Source: Caballeronia catudaia
Lineage (GTDB): Bacteria > Pseudomonadota > Gammaproteobacteria > Burkholderiales > Burkholderiaceae
Assembly (NCBI RefSeq): GCF_001544755.2
Contig: NZ_FCOF02000037.1
Coordinates: 1 to 64,000, forward strand
Length of the DNA: 64,000 nt
Reading direction: 5' to 3'
Below are positions 15,518 to 23,095 of this stretch, piece after piece. Numbering within the stretch: position 1 is the first letter of the stretch; each line of letters starts with the position of its first letter. The notes below the pieces were generated by a model. It was not told the DNA's origin, did not search any database, and saw only the letters and a list, made by a program, of their open reading frames with translations. The position numbers and the translations under genes were made by a program.

Positions 15518-17053
15518 ATGAACTACGCCTACGCCCGCTTGCCGGATATCGTCCCCTACGATGAATGGCTGAGAGGCACATCCGCGCTGCTTCAGGTACG
15601 CAGTTCGGCGCTGAAGAATCTGGACGCCCAGATACAGCTCTATCACCGCGATCGCACCGTCCACCAGTTCCATCTTCTGGTGCGCGCGTTCGAGTACTGG
15701 CAAGAGTCGGCCGGCACCGGCGATGACTGGAAGAAAGTCTCGCGCAACGGCCTGAACTACTTCACGCTGCTCGATCAGCAGTTGCGCGGCAAGGGCGACA
15801 CCGACGCCGCTGCCGGCGCGCAAGACTTCATGACGCCTGCGCTCATCAACTCGCGTCTGGGCGTGCTGTATCTCTTCGGCAACATGGAAATCGAGGACGA
15901 TACGTTCCAGGTGCTGCTCGAAGGCGCTTTCGAAATCACCAACGCCGGCCTCGGCTTCGCGCCGGACGGCAACGACGCCGCGTCGATCGCCGGCGACGTG
16001 CTCGACAACAGTCTCGTGCAGAAGTCGGCCTCGGTCGCGCTGGAGCAAGTGCAGCAAAAGATCAGCAGGCGCAAGAAACCCACGCTCATGAGTTCCGGCC
16101 AGCTCATGACGTCCGGCATCACGCTGCCTGCATTGAGCAGCGCGGCGCGGCGTCTCTATGAAACGATTCGCGCCAAGGTCGAGGAAGGCGCAAGAAAGCT
16201 CTGGGACATGATCCGCGAGAAGGTCGCGGATATTCGCAACGATCCGGCGGGCTTCGCGCTCGACACCATGCCCGGCCTCCTGCGCAAGCTCGTCGATTTC
16301 CTGTGCGGCAAGCTGCTCGCGACCGTCGCGCCGCTCATCGGCGCGGGCCTCGATATCGCCAAGGGCATCGCCAATACCGTCGACAGCAGCATCACCAAAT
16401 ATCGCGAGTGGGTGCAGGGGCGGGACGTGCAACTGATCGCCGGACACCCCGGCACCATCGTGGAGGCGATCCGGCGCGCGATGAAGCTCTCCATCGGCGC
16501 GGGCGTCTACGACATGGTCAAGGGCGGCGCGAGTCTCGGCTTGCAGATCGCGAGCCAGGGCGCATCGACCATCGTGGATGCCGTCGTCTCCATCATGGAA
16601 ACGCTCGCTAAGGTCATCTGGAAGATCGTCGAGATCAAGCGCATCAAGCGCTTTTGCGAGCAGGCGAAGGCGTACTGGGACGCGCGCATGCAACGCGACG
16701 CGCTGCATACACGGCCGATCGCCTTCAATAGCTGGTTCAAGCGTTACGCCGTGCCGATACCGGCGCTCTCGGTGCTCGCGCTGAATTCCGGCATCTGCGG
16801 CGACAAGATGCATTTCCTCGCGATGTTCAAGGACAACGAGACCATCGTCACGCAAACGGAGTTCACGGCCGGCTGCAAGTACGTCGATGACCTCAAAGTC
16901 TGGGGATCGAACTATCTGGGCGATGCGGGCTTCGCGTTCAAATCGGACGATGCGACGATCAAAGGTCTGCTCACGCTCGCCGCAAGCCACACGGAAGTGC
17001 AGACCTGGGACCTGAAGCTGCGCAAGGCCGTTCTGGGTTTCCTGAACGGATAG
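15518..17053 (+). CDS. Uncharacterised 511-aa protein of the T6SS island
   Basis: No family was recognised. ATG 15518 has GAGGAG upstream. Residues 1-120 are mixed alpha (YARLPDIVPYDEWLRGTS, YHRDRTVHQFHLL). Residues about 210-390 are a run of amphipathic to hydrophobic helices with Gly/Ala faces (LLATVAPLIGAGLDIAKGIA, AGVYDMVKGGASLGLQIAS, VDAVVSIMETLAKVIWKIV). Residues about 420-511 are a separate soluble region. No signal peptide is seen. The central helices could insert into or lie on membranes. It is the main gene of a P1-driven unit beside a T6SS cluster and ends in a clear terminator at 17077. A secreted substrate or an accessory factor are both possible. Confidence 0.8.
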   Translation: MNYAYARLPDIVPYDEWLRGTSALLQVRSSALKNLDAQIQLYHRDRTVHQFHLLVRAFEYWQESAGTGDDWKKVSRNGLNYFTLLDQQLRGKGDTDAAAGAQDFMTPALINSRLGVLYLFGNMEIEDDTFQVLLEGAFEITNAGLGFAPDGNDAASIAGDVLDNSLVQKSASVALEQVQQKISRRKKPTLMSSGQLMTSGITLPALSSAARRLYETIRAKVEEGARKLWDMIREKVADIRNDPAGFALDTMPGLLRKLVDFLCGKLLATVAPLIGAGLDIAKGIANTVDSSITKYREWVQGRDVQLIAGHPGTIVEAIRRAMKLSIGAGVYDMVKGGASLGLQIASQGASTIVDAVVSIMETLAKVIWKIVEIKRIKRFCEQAKAYWDARMQRDALHTRPIAFNSWFKRYAVPIPALSVLALNSGICGDKMHFLAMFKDNETIVTQTEFTAGCKYVDDLKVWGSNYLGDAGFAFKSDDATIKGLLTLAASHTEVQTWDLKLRKAVLGFLNG

Positions 17054-17076
17054 CGGCTTCACGCGCGACCCATCCG

Positions 17077-17109
17077 GCGCCTTCGCATTTGCGAAGGCGC
17101 TTTCGTTTT
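17077..17109 (+). terminator. Rho-independent terminator after the 511-aa gene
   Basis: A perfect 10-bp stem (GCGCCTTCGC / GCGAAGGCGC) with an ATTT loop is followed by TTTCGTTTT. It lies 24 bp after the stop codon of the 511-aa gene and closes the P1 transcript before promoter P2. Confidence 0.85.
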
Positions 17110-17181
17110 CGGCCCGCGCTTCATGACGCCGGCAACACTCATCCCCGCGATTTCTTCCATCGCCACGCAAAAAATATCGCT

Positions 17182-17211
17182 GGAATAGAAGCCGGCGCCG
17201 GGCTGTTTTCG
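17182..17211 (+). promoter_or_regulatory. ECF-type promoter P2 (upstream of the FecR/haem/kinase/phosphatase operon)
   Basis: GGAATAGA at 17182-17189, 14 nt, then TGTTTTCG at 17204-17211. It is nearly identical to the sites upstream of the sigma factor gene and the 78-aa gene, with an AT-rich tract (AAAAAATAT) just upstream. The predicted start is about 30 nt before ATG 17247. Confidence 0.65.
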
Positions 17212-17246
17212 TCGCAATCCCTTCACGTTCCGAGGCATAGATCCCG

Positions 17247-18146
17247 ATGAACGCCAGAACCAGATTCCACGCTCTGCGCATCGGCTTCGCCATTGCGTGT
17301 CTGTGCGCGCTTCACAGCGTGCGCGCGAGCCAGTTCATTCTGCTGCCGGAAGGAACCGTCACGCTGATCCGCGCGACGACCGTCTTCAACGTCGATGCGC
17401 CGATCGCGCTGGAACAAGGCGATCTGCTCGCCACCGCTGCGCAGGGCGGCGCACAACTCGAAGCAGACGGCACGATCGTCGCGCTCGGCGCGGACACGCG
17501 CATCGCCATCGACGCCGCGCCGGGCGGCGATTCGCTCGCGCTGCTTTCGGGCTGGATCAAGATCGCGCGCACGAAGGCGAACGCGCCTTTTTCGATCGAC
17601 ACGCCGACGCTTCAGTTCGCCTTGCGCGACGGCGTGGCCGTGCTGCACGCGAACCGCGACGCGACCTCGCTTTTCCTCGAAACGGGCGGCATGACGCTCA
17701 CTCTGCCCGAACATGCCGACGCCCATCGACAGCTCGACGGCGAGCACTACGCCGCGCGTGAAGCAGGCAAACCGCTCGATGTGAGCACACGCCCGGCGTC
17801 CGCGTTCATCGCCGGGATGCCGCGTCCGTTCCGCGATCCGCTCGCGTCGGTGGCGTCGGTGGCGTCGGTCTCCGCGCCCGCGAAGGCGAAGCTCATCGTG
17901 CCGTCTCAGGGCCGCCCGGCGACCTTTGCCGATCTCGCCGACTGGCTCACCGCGCCGCTCGCCGTTCGCCGCAGCTTCGTCGCGCGATTCCGGCCGCTGG
18001 CGCACGGCGAGCCGTTCCGCTCGCAAGTGCGCCAGAACCTGCGCACGCTTCCCGAATGGCGGCGCGTGCTGTGCCCGCCTCCCGCCATGCCGCGCAGGCG
18101 CGCAGTCGTGCCCGTGCAGGCCCAATCGACCGAGGTGGAGTCATGA
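17247..18146 (+). CDS. FecR-domain exported protein
   Basis: 299 residues. An N-terminal signal peptide (basic MNARTRFHALRIG, hydrophobic AIACLCAL, cleavage near VRAS) is followed by a FecR-like beta domain. That domain has the pattern VFNVDAPIALEQGDLLATA, ADGTIVALGADTRIAID, LLSGWIKIA, and TPTLQFALRDGVAVLHA. The C-terminal 100 residues are Arg/Pro-rich, with VASVASVSAP. FecR domains are periplasmic sensors of envelope state. Its stop overlaps the start of the next gene (ATGA), and a kinase and a phosphatase follow, so it is likely the periplasmic input of a T6SS phospho-signalling cascade. Promoter P2 lies upstream. Confidence 0.85.
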   Translation: MNARTRFHALRIGFAIACLCALHSVRASQFILLPEGTVTLIRATTVFNVDAPIALEQGDLLATAAQGGAQLEADGTIVALGADTRIAIDAAPGGDSLALLSGWIKIARTKANAPFSIDTPTLQFALRDGVAVLHANRDATSLFLETGGMTLTLPEHADAHRQLDGEHYAAREAGKPLDVSTRPASAFIAGMPRPFRDPLASVASVASVSAPAKAKLIVPSQGRPATFADLADWLTAPLAVRRSFVARFRPLAHGEPFRSQVRQNLRTLPEWRRVLCPPPAMPRRRAVVPVQAQSTEVES

Positions 18147-19021
18147 GACTGTCGCTCGCCGTCAAATTCAACCTGGTGTTTTTCGCGGTCTTCGTCGTCG
18201 GCTTCGTCTCGGCCGGATTCGCCGCGCGCGAACTGCTGCGCCGCGCGGCCATCGAAGAGACCGTGCAGAATGCGCGCGTCCTGATGGAAGCCGCGAGCGC
18301 GGCGCAGAACTACACCGCGACACAAGTCACGCCGCTCCTTCAGACGCAGCTCAAATACAGTTTCGTGCCGCAGTCGGTGCCGGCGTTTTCGGCGGTCGAA
18401 ACGCTGATGACGCTGGAAAAGCGTCTCGCCGGATACTCCTATCGCTCGACGATGCTGAACCCGACCAATCCGCGCGACCGGCCTTCGGACTGGGAAGCGG
18501 ACGTGATCCGGCATCTGCACGACAAGCCGGAACTCAAGGAAATCGTCGGCCTGCGCGATACGCCCTCGGGGCAGAACCTCTATATCGCGCGCCCGAACCG
18601 CATCAACGACGCGGCCTGCATGGAGTGTCACAGCGTGCCGTCGCGCGCGCCGAAGACGCTCATCGACAAGTACGGTCCCGACAACGGCTTCAACTGGGCG
18701 ATGCACGAGGTCATCGGCGCGGATTTCGTCTCGGTGCCGATGGCGCTGCCGGTCGCGCGCGGCGACGCGGTCTTGCGCACCTTCCTCGCGTCGCTGCTGG
18801 CGGTGTTCGTGCTGCTGCTGATCGCGCTGAACGTGACGGTGCATCTGCTCGTCACGCGGCGCATCCGTGCGCTCTCTCGCGCCGCCGATCAGGCGAGTCT
18901 CGGCGAGCTCGACGGCGCCAATTTCACGGAGCGCGGCCGCGACGAAATTGCTTCGCTCGCCGCGTCGTTCGCGCGCATGAAGACGAGCCTCGTCGAAGCA
19001 TTCAAGATGATCGAGGCATGA
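18143..19021 (+). CDS. Membrane sensor with periplasmic haem-c (CxxCH) DUF3365-like domain and HAMP
   Basis: 292 residues. TM1 is at about residues 8-28. The periplasmic region (30-205) resembles DUF3365/Tll0287-like sensor domains and carries one c-type haem motif, C159-M-E-C162-H163. TM2 is at about 213-236 and is followed by a HAMP linker (VTRRIRALSRAADQASLGEL, GRDEIASLAASFARMKTSLV). There is no kinase or methyl-accepting domain of its own; the chain ends right after HAMP. The Ser/Thr kinase gene begins one base later, so it probably passes a redox or ligand signal to that soluble kinase. Its start codon overlaps the FecR gene stop. Confidence 0.87.
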   Translation: MRLSLAVKFNLVFFAVFVVGFVSAGFAARELLRRAAIEETVQNARVLMEAASAAQNYTATQVTPLLQTQLKYSFVPQSVPAFSAVETLMTLEKRLAGYSYRSTMLNPTNPRDRPSDWEADVIRHLHDKPELKEIVGLRDTPSGQNLYIARPNRINDAACMECHSVPSRAPKTLIDKYGPDNGFNWAMHEVIGADFVSVPMALPVARGDAVLRTFLASLLAVFVLLLIALNVTVHLLVTRRIRALSRAADQASLGELDGANFTERGRDEIASLAASFARMKTSLVEAFKMIEA

Positions 19022-19022
19022 G

Positions 19023-20381
19023 GTGGCGACGCCCGCCGTCACGCAACTCGGCAAGTACCGCATCGAGTCGATGCTGGGCGCGGGCGCGATGGGCATCGTC
19101 TATCGCGCGTTCGATCCGCACATCGAGCGCCATGTCGCGCTGAAGACGGTTCGCCACGAGTTGTTCGAAAGCGGCGAGCGCGAGAGCCTGAAGGCGCGTT
19201 TGCGCAACGAAGCGCAGGCGGCCGGCCGGCTCGTGCATCCGAATATCGTCGGCGTGTATGACTACGGCGAGACGGCGGACACCGCCTATATCGCGATGGA
19301 GCTCGTAAGCGGACAGGGACTGAAGCAACGGCTCGACGCAGGCGGCCCGCTCGAACTCGCCACCGCGCTCGACTGGTTCGGGCAACTGCTCGCCGCGCTC
19401 GGCTTCGCGCATGAGCACGGCGTCGTGCATCGCGACATCAAGCCTGCGAACCTCCTCGTGAGCGCGCAAGGGCGGCTGAAGGTCGCGGACTTCGGCGTCG
19501 CGCATGTCGAATCGTCCACGCTGACGCTGGCGGGCGCGATGATCGGCACGCCGAGCTACATGTCGCCGGAACAGTTCACGGGCGAATCCGTCGACGGGCG
19601 CTCCGACCTCTTTTCCGCCGCGATCGTGCTGTATCAGATGCTCACCGGATGCCGACCGTTCGCGGGCGCGTCGCAAACCGAGGTCATGCGGCAGATCATG
19701 CACGAGACACCGCGCGCGCCTTCCGCATGCAATCCCGCGCTGCCGGCCGCACTCGACGACGTGCTGATGCGCGCATTGTCCCGGCGTCGCGATGCACGCT
19801 TTCAGACGGCGAACGCGCTGCGGCGGGCACTCGATGATGCAACGAACGGCACGTCGACGGCAGCGGAAGACGACCGCACGATTCTCGAAGCGCCGCCGGT
19901 AACGCTTGCCTCGGGAACGGGCTCGTGGCGCGGCGACTCCCTGCCCTCGCCGACGATGTGGCCCAGCGCCATGCTTGCGTCCGTCGAGACGCGGCTTGCC
20001 GCGCAGATCGGGCCGGTGGCGCGTCTGCTCGTGCGGCGCGCGGCGGCGCGCATCGGCGATGCGCCGGACCTGCCCGCGCTCGTCGCGCTGCTCGCGCCGC
20101 ATGTTCCCTCCGACAAGGGCCGTGCGCAGTTCATCGCCGCCTTCGCGGATGGATCGAAAGCGGGCACGTCGCAAGGACCGTCGCCTTCTTCATCGCTCGA
20201 CGCGGAAGAGGTGCGGGCCGCCGCGCTCAGGCTCGCCGTCTATCTCGGTCCGATCGCGCAGATCATCGCGAAACGCGAGGCGTCGCGCGCGGCCAGCCTG
20301 CGCGCGCTGCACGAGCGGCTCGCGGCGGCGATCTCCAACGAAGCCGACCGCGCGCGTTTCGAGCGCGATGTCGGACTGTAA
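19023..20381 (+). CDS. PpkA-type serine/threonine protein kinase
   Basis: 452 residues from GTG 19023, whose GAGG overlaps the previous stop. A full Hanks kinase domain spans about 12-270: glycine loop LGAGAMGIV (18-26), Lys41 in ALKTV, HRDIKPANLL with Asp138, DFG at 156-158, and GTPSYMSPEQ in the activation segment. There is no membrane helix. The C-terminal 130 residues contain two similar helical units, LAAQIGPVARLLVRRAA and LAVYLGPIAQIIAKREAS, separated by about 110 residues; this looks like an internal duplication. By analogy with PpkA it should phosphorylate an FHA-domain T6SS protein (one is encoded at 29207). The adjacent PP2C gene would reverse this. Confidence 0.92.
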   Translation: MATPAVTQLGKYRIESMLGAGAMGIVYRAFDPHIERHVALKTVRHELFESGERESLKARLRNEAQAAGRLVHPNIVGVYDYGETADTAYIAMELVSGQGLKQRLDAGGPLELATALDWFGQLLAALGFAHEHGVVHRDIKPANLLVSAQGRLKVADFGVAHVESSTLTLAGAMIGTPSYMSPEQFTGESVDGRSDLFSAAIVLYQMLTGCRPFAGASQTEVMRQIMHETPRAPSACNPALPAALDDVLMRALSRRRDARFQTANALRRALDDATNGTSTAAEDDRTILEAPPVTLASGTGSWRGDSLPSPTMWPSAMLASVETRLAAQIGPVARLLVRRAAARIGDAPDLPALVALLAPHVPSDKGRAQFIAAFADGSKAGTSQGPSPSSSLDAEEVRAAALRLAVYLGPIAQIIAKREASRAASLRALHERLAAAISNEADRARFERDVGL

Positions 20382-20408
20382 CGACACGCATCAGAAGGAG
20401 CACGACCG

Positions 20409-21221
20409 ATGGATCATTGCGCACCCATCCGCCTGGCGACTTGCTCGGCGTTCGGCCTCACCGACGCGGGGCGCGTGCGCCGCGAAAATCAGGACCGCTT
20501 TCTGATCGATTCGACATCGAACCTCGTCGCGGTCGCCGACGGCATGGGCGGTCACGCATTCGGCGCACGCGCCAGCGCGACCGCGCTCGAGTGCATCGCC
20601 GCGCGGCTCGCCGCCGACGCCATGCCGCGCGGTCACGCGGGCGTCACGTTCGCCGATGACCCCGACGCGACCGTCCACGATGCGTCGGCGTGCGCGATGC
20701 GCGCCGCCGCCGACGCGCTCGGCCACGCCAACGCGGTCCTCCACGCGATGAACCTGCATGAGCGTCTCGCGCATCGATCGATGGGCACGACGTTGACGGG
20801 CATCTGGCAGCCCTCCGGCTCCGCGCAGCTCATTTCGTTTCATGTCGGCGACAGCCGGCTCTACCGCTATCGCGACGGCGCGCTGACACAGTTGTCGCGC
20901 GACCAGACGCTTTATCAGCAGGCGCTGGAGCGCGGGGACATCGAGCATCTGCCGCCGCGCAACGTGCTGTTGCAGGCGCTGGGCCCGCTGCCGTCGATCG
21001 CGCCCGTCGTGCACGCGCATGCGTGCCTGCCCGGCGACCGGTATCTGTTGTGCAGCGACGGGCTGCACGGCGAGGTTGCGCATCGGGAGATGGAAGCGGC
21101 GCTCGGACATATGACGCCGCATGGTATCGATGAGGCATGCCGAAGCCTTGTTGCGCTCGCGCTCGATGCGGGCGGCAAGGACAACATCACGGCGGTCATT
21201 GCGTGCTTCGATGGCAGATAG
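20409..21221 (+). CDS. PppA-type PP2C serine/threonine phosphatase
   Basis: 270 residues. PP2C motifs are in order: TDAGRVRRENQDRF, VAVADGMGGHAFG, GTTLTGIW, FHVGDSRLYRYRDG, YLLCSDGLHG, and GGKDNITAVI. The metal-binding aspartates in ADGMGG, SDG and KDN are present. It is cytoplasmic. It lies 27 bp after the kinase gene with AGGAG upstream and would dephosphorylate the kinase target, switching the secretion system off, as described for PpkA/PppA pairs. It is the last gene of the P2 operon before the lower-GC insert. Confidence 0.92.
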   Translation: MDHCAPIRLATCSAFGLTDAGRVRRENQDRFLIDSTSNLVAVADGMGGHAFGARASATALECIAARLAADAMPRGHAGVTFADDPDATVHDASACAMRAAADALGHANAVLHAMNLHERLAHRSMGTTLTGIWQPSGSAQLISFHVGDSRLYRYRDGALTQLSRDQTLYQQALERGDIEHLPPRNVLLQALGPLPSIAPVVHAHACLPGDRYLLCSDGLHGEVAHREMEAALGHMTPHGIDEACRSLVALALDAGGKDNITAVIACFDGR

Positions 21222-21387
21222 GATCAACACCCCCGTTCGCTCAGGTTTCCGAAGTTATCATTCCTTGACTCTACGAAGCATCGACTCTGCCAAGTCTCAT
21301 CGACACAAAATGACGTCGACCGATTCCATCTGGCGCCCAGTTGCGTTAGGTTCACCGTTCTCGTGGTTAAAAGGAGGACGCCGAAGA

Positions 21388-22029
21388 ATGACCAAAGAAC
21401 TTTTCCTTGTTCGCACGTCTATGACTAACACCGAGGAGGGTTCGTCGGTAATCATCGATGTGAACACGCAACGCATATGCCCGAACATGAGCAATGCGGC
21501 GTTCCGTGAGCTTGTCATGCGATTGCGCGATACCGCGATCACGATGATCGATACCCGCTATCTGGCTCTTGCGCGCTACTGGGACAAAGAACGAGCGCCC
21601 GTCGAAATGTGGTTTGGCAAGTCCGATGAGAGCCTCAAACAGATGCTTCTGACAGGATTACCCAAGCTCAAGGCCGCAATGCTGGAACTGAAGGCCGAAA
21701 AGATCGTGAGATACGACGATGAACTCAGTACGTATCTAACTTGTGTCCCGGCTGTATCGGGTCCCGGCGTCACCGCCGCGGTTTGCAAGCCGGATTCATC
21801 GAAGCGCATTATTGCTATCTATCCTGAGTTTTGCGGGCTGCCGGAAACACACAGGCAAAAAAACTCTCAGTTGAAAACGTTGATTCATGAATGTACGCAT
21901 TTTGTGGACACGTTCGACTCATTGGATACAGTCTATGGATCGGGAGACGGCCTTGCGATATGGGCCAAAATGAACTCCGATCGGACAGAGAAAAATGCCG
22001 ACAGCATCACCTGCTACATTGCGAATTGA
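21388..22029 (+). CDS. M35-like zinc metallopeptidase, candidate T6SS effector
   Basis: 213 residues. The C-terminal part carries LIHECTHFVD (HExxH-type zinc motif, residues 167-171), DTVYG (probable third ligand, the DxxYG form of the aspzincin GTxxDxxYG motif), and EKNADSITCYIAN. NADS is also typical of deuterolysin/lysine-specific metallo-endopeptidases. There is no signal peptide, which fits T6SS delivery. ATG 21388 has AAGGAGG ten bases upstream. The DNA from about 21230 to 22510 is visibly lower in GC than all flanks, suggesting recent acquisition. A small exported protein gene follows six bases later and is a likely immunity partner. The N-terminal 150 residues are unrecognised. Confidence 0.75.
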   Translation: MTKELFLVRTSMTNTEEGSSVIIDVNTQRICPNMSNAAFRELVMRLRDTAITMIDTRYLALARYWDKERAPVEMWFGKSDESLKQMLLTGLPKLKAAMLELKAEKIVRYDDELSTYLTCVPAVSGPGVTAAVCKPDSSKRIIAIYPEFCGLPETHRQKNSQLKTLIHECTHFVDTFDSLDTVYGSGDGLAIWAKMNSDRTEKNADSITCYIAN

Positions 22030-22035
22030 TCGGAT

Positions 22036-22515
22036 ATGAAAAAAGCCAGATTCCCTGAAACGACACTTCTTTGCCTCGCGCTTTCCGTTGCCGCCTCTGG
22101 CGCTTTCGGGTGCACAATACTGCAATTCATGGAGAGCCGTATCCCGCTCAACTCCGTCGGCATACCTAATGCAGATCGAATCAGGATCGCTGAAATGGTT
22201 ATCGCGGCACGGGGATGGCCTGACACCGAGATAAGAGGCGTGATTCAGGCGGCGGCATATGTGCGTGAAGATCATCCGAACGAGCTGGTAAAGCAGCGTG
22301 GCGAACGTCTTAAGCGATATCTGCTGCAACTTGGTCTGAAAGAGGAAAATTTCTGGATGGAGCCTCATGTTCTGACCGAAGAGGAAGCCCATGATTCTCA
22401 TGGCGATCTAAACATCAATCAGCTAGGCGTCACCCTTTATCCGATTTGCGAAGGTGGCTGCGATCGGCTCTGCAACGATCCTCACGTTACGCCGGTTATG
22501 AAGACAATCAAATAG
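22036..22515 (+). CDS. Small exported protein / lipoprotein, candidate immunity protein
   Basis: 159 residues. The N-terminal signal (MKKARFPETTLLCLALSVAA) ends in AFGC at Cys26, a near-lipobox. The mature part has an OmpA-like flavour: IRIAEMVIAARGW, KQRGERLKRYLLQLGL, then NQLGVTLYPICEGGCD with paired cysteines. It starts six bases after the metallopeptidase stop, has the same low GC, and overlaps the tail of tagF by eight bases end to end. Periplasmic localisation beside a putative secreted peptidase suggests immunity. A T6SS TssJ role was considered but not supported. No family was recognised with certainty. Confidence 0.65.
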   Translation: MKKARFPETTLLCLALSVAASGAFGCTILQFMESRIPLNSVGIPNADRIRIAEMVIAARGWPDTEIRGVIQAAAYVREDHPNELVKQRGERLKRYLLQLGLKEENFWMEPHVLTEEEAHDSHGDLNINQLGVTLYPICEGGCDRLCNDPHVTPVMKTIK

Positions 22516-23095
22516 CCGAAAGATGCGCGCGACCCTCGAACAGCCCCGCGACGAACGCCGCATCGGGCAATCCCGCGCTCACGCGCGCCGCGTCCGCGTG
22601 CCACCAATCGCTCATTCCCCGCGCGCCTGCATGTACCGGCGTCGAACCGCCGATCAACTCTTCCGCAGGCGATAGCCCCAACAATCCGGCATCGAAATCC
22701 GCGAGACACGCGCCCTTATCGAGCGTCGCGAGCGCAAGCGCGCTGCAACGCGCGAACCACGCGCGAGCATGCGGACGCCACATCGGCCATGCGCGCGGCT
22801 CGACGGGCGCGGCGATCGTGAGCGGAAAGTGACGGCCCACGCTGTCGACGCTCGGCATCAGCACGCCCGCCCATCCGCTCTTCCCCAGAACGCCGCCGCC
22901 GAGCGCGAAGCACCACAGCGGCGCGGTCAGATAAGCGTCGAGCCACGCATCCCCACGCGACGCGCGGCTCGCGAGCAGGCCCGCCTGCAACATCGCATCC
23001 CACGGCTCGACGAAGCACGGCGGCAAGCGCCGCGTCACGAAGTCGCCGTTGCCGCGCACCTTGCCGAAGCATCCGGCGACGCCCGGCGACGTCAT
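22508..23095 (-). CDS. tagF: T6SS-associated protein TagF (DUF2094)
   Basis: 195 residues. The start (GCFGKVRGNGDFVTRRLP, FVEPWDAMLQAG) and the core (PLWCFALGGGVLGKSGWAGV, MPSVDSVGRHFPLTI) are the TagF/ImpM signature. TagF is a cytoplasmic post-translational repressor of T6SS that acts on the FHA protein. Here it is a single-domain protein; in some species it is fused to PppA. ATG 23095 overlaps the tssM stop by one base. It is the last gene of the leftward T6SS block. Together with the kinase, phosphatase and FHA genes, both known post-translational control branches are present. Confidence 0.9.
   Translation of the reverse strand: MTSPGVAGCFGKVRGNGDFVTRRLPPCFVEPWDAMLQAGLLASRASRGDAWLDAYLTAPLWCFALGGGVLGKSGWAGVLMPSVDSVGRHFPLTIAAPVEPRAWPMWRPHARAWFARCSALALATLDKGACLADFDAGLLGLSPAEELIGGSTPVHAGARGMSDWWHADAARVSAGLPDAAFVAGLFEGRAHLSAI

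Noticed and set aside
22036..22515. Exported small protein considered as a missing TssJ
   Set aside because: It has no TssJ-like beta-sandwich pattern, lies outside the leftward T6SS operon, shares low GC and operon position with the metallopeptidase, and its cysteine context is a poor lipobox.
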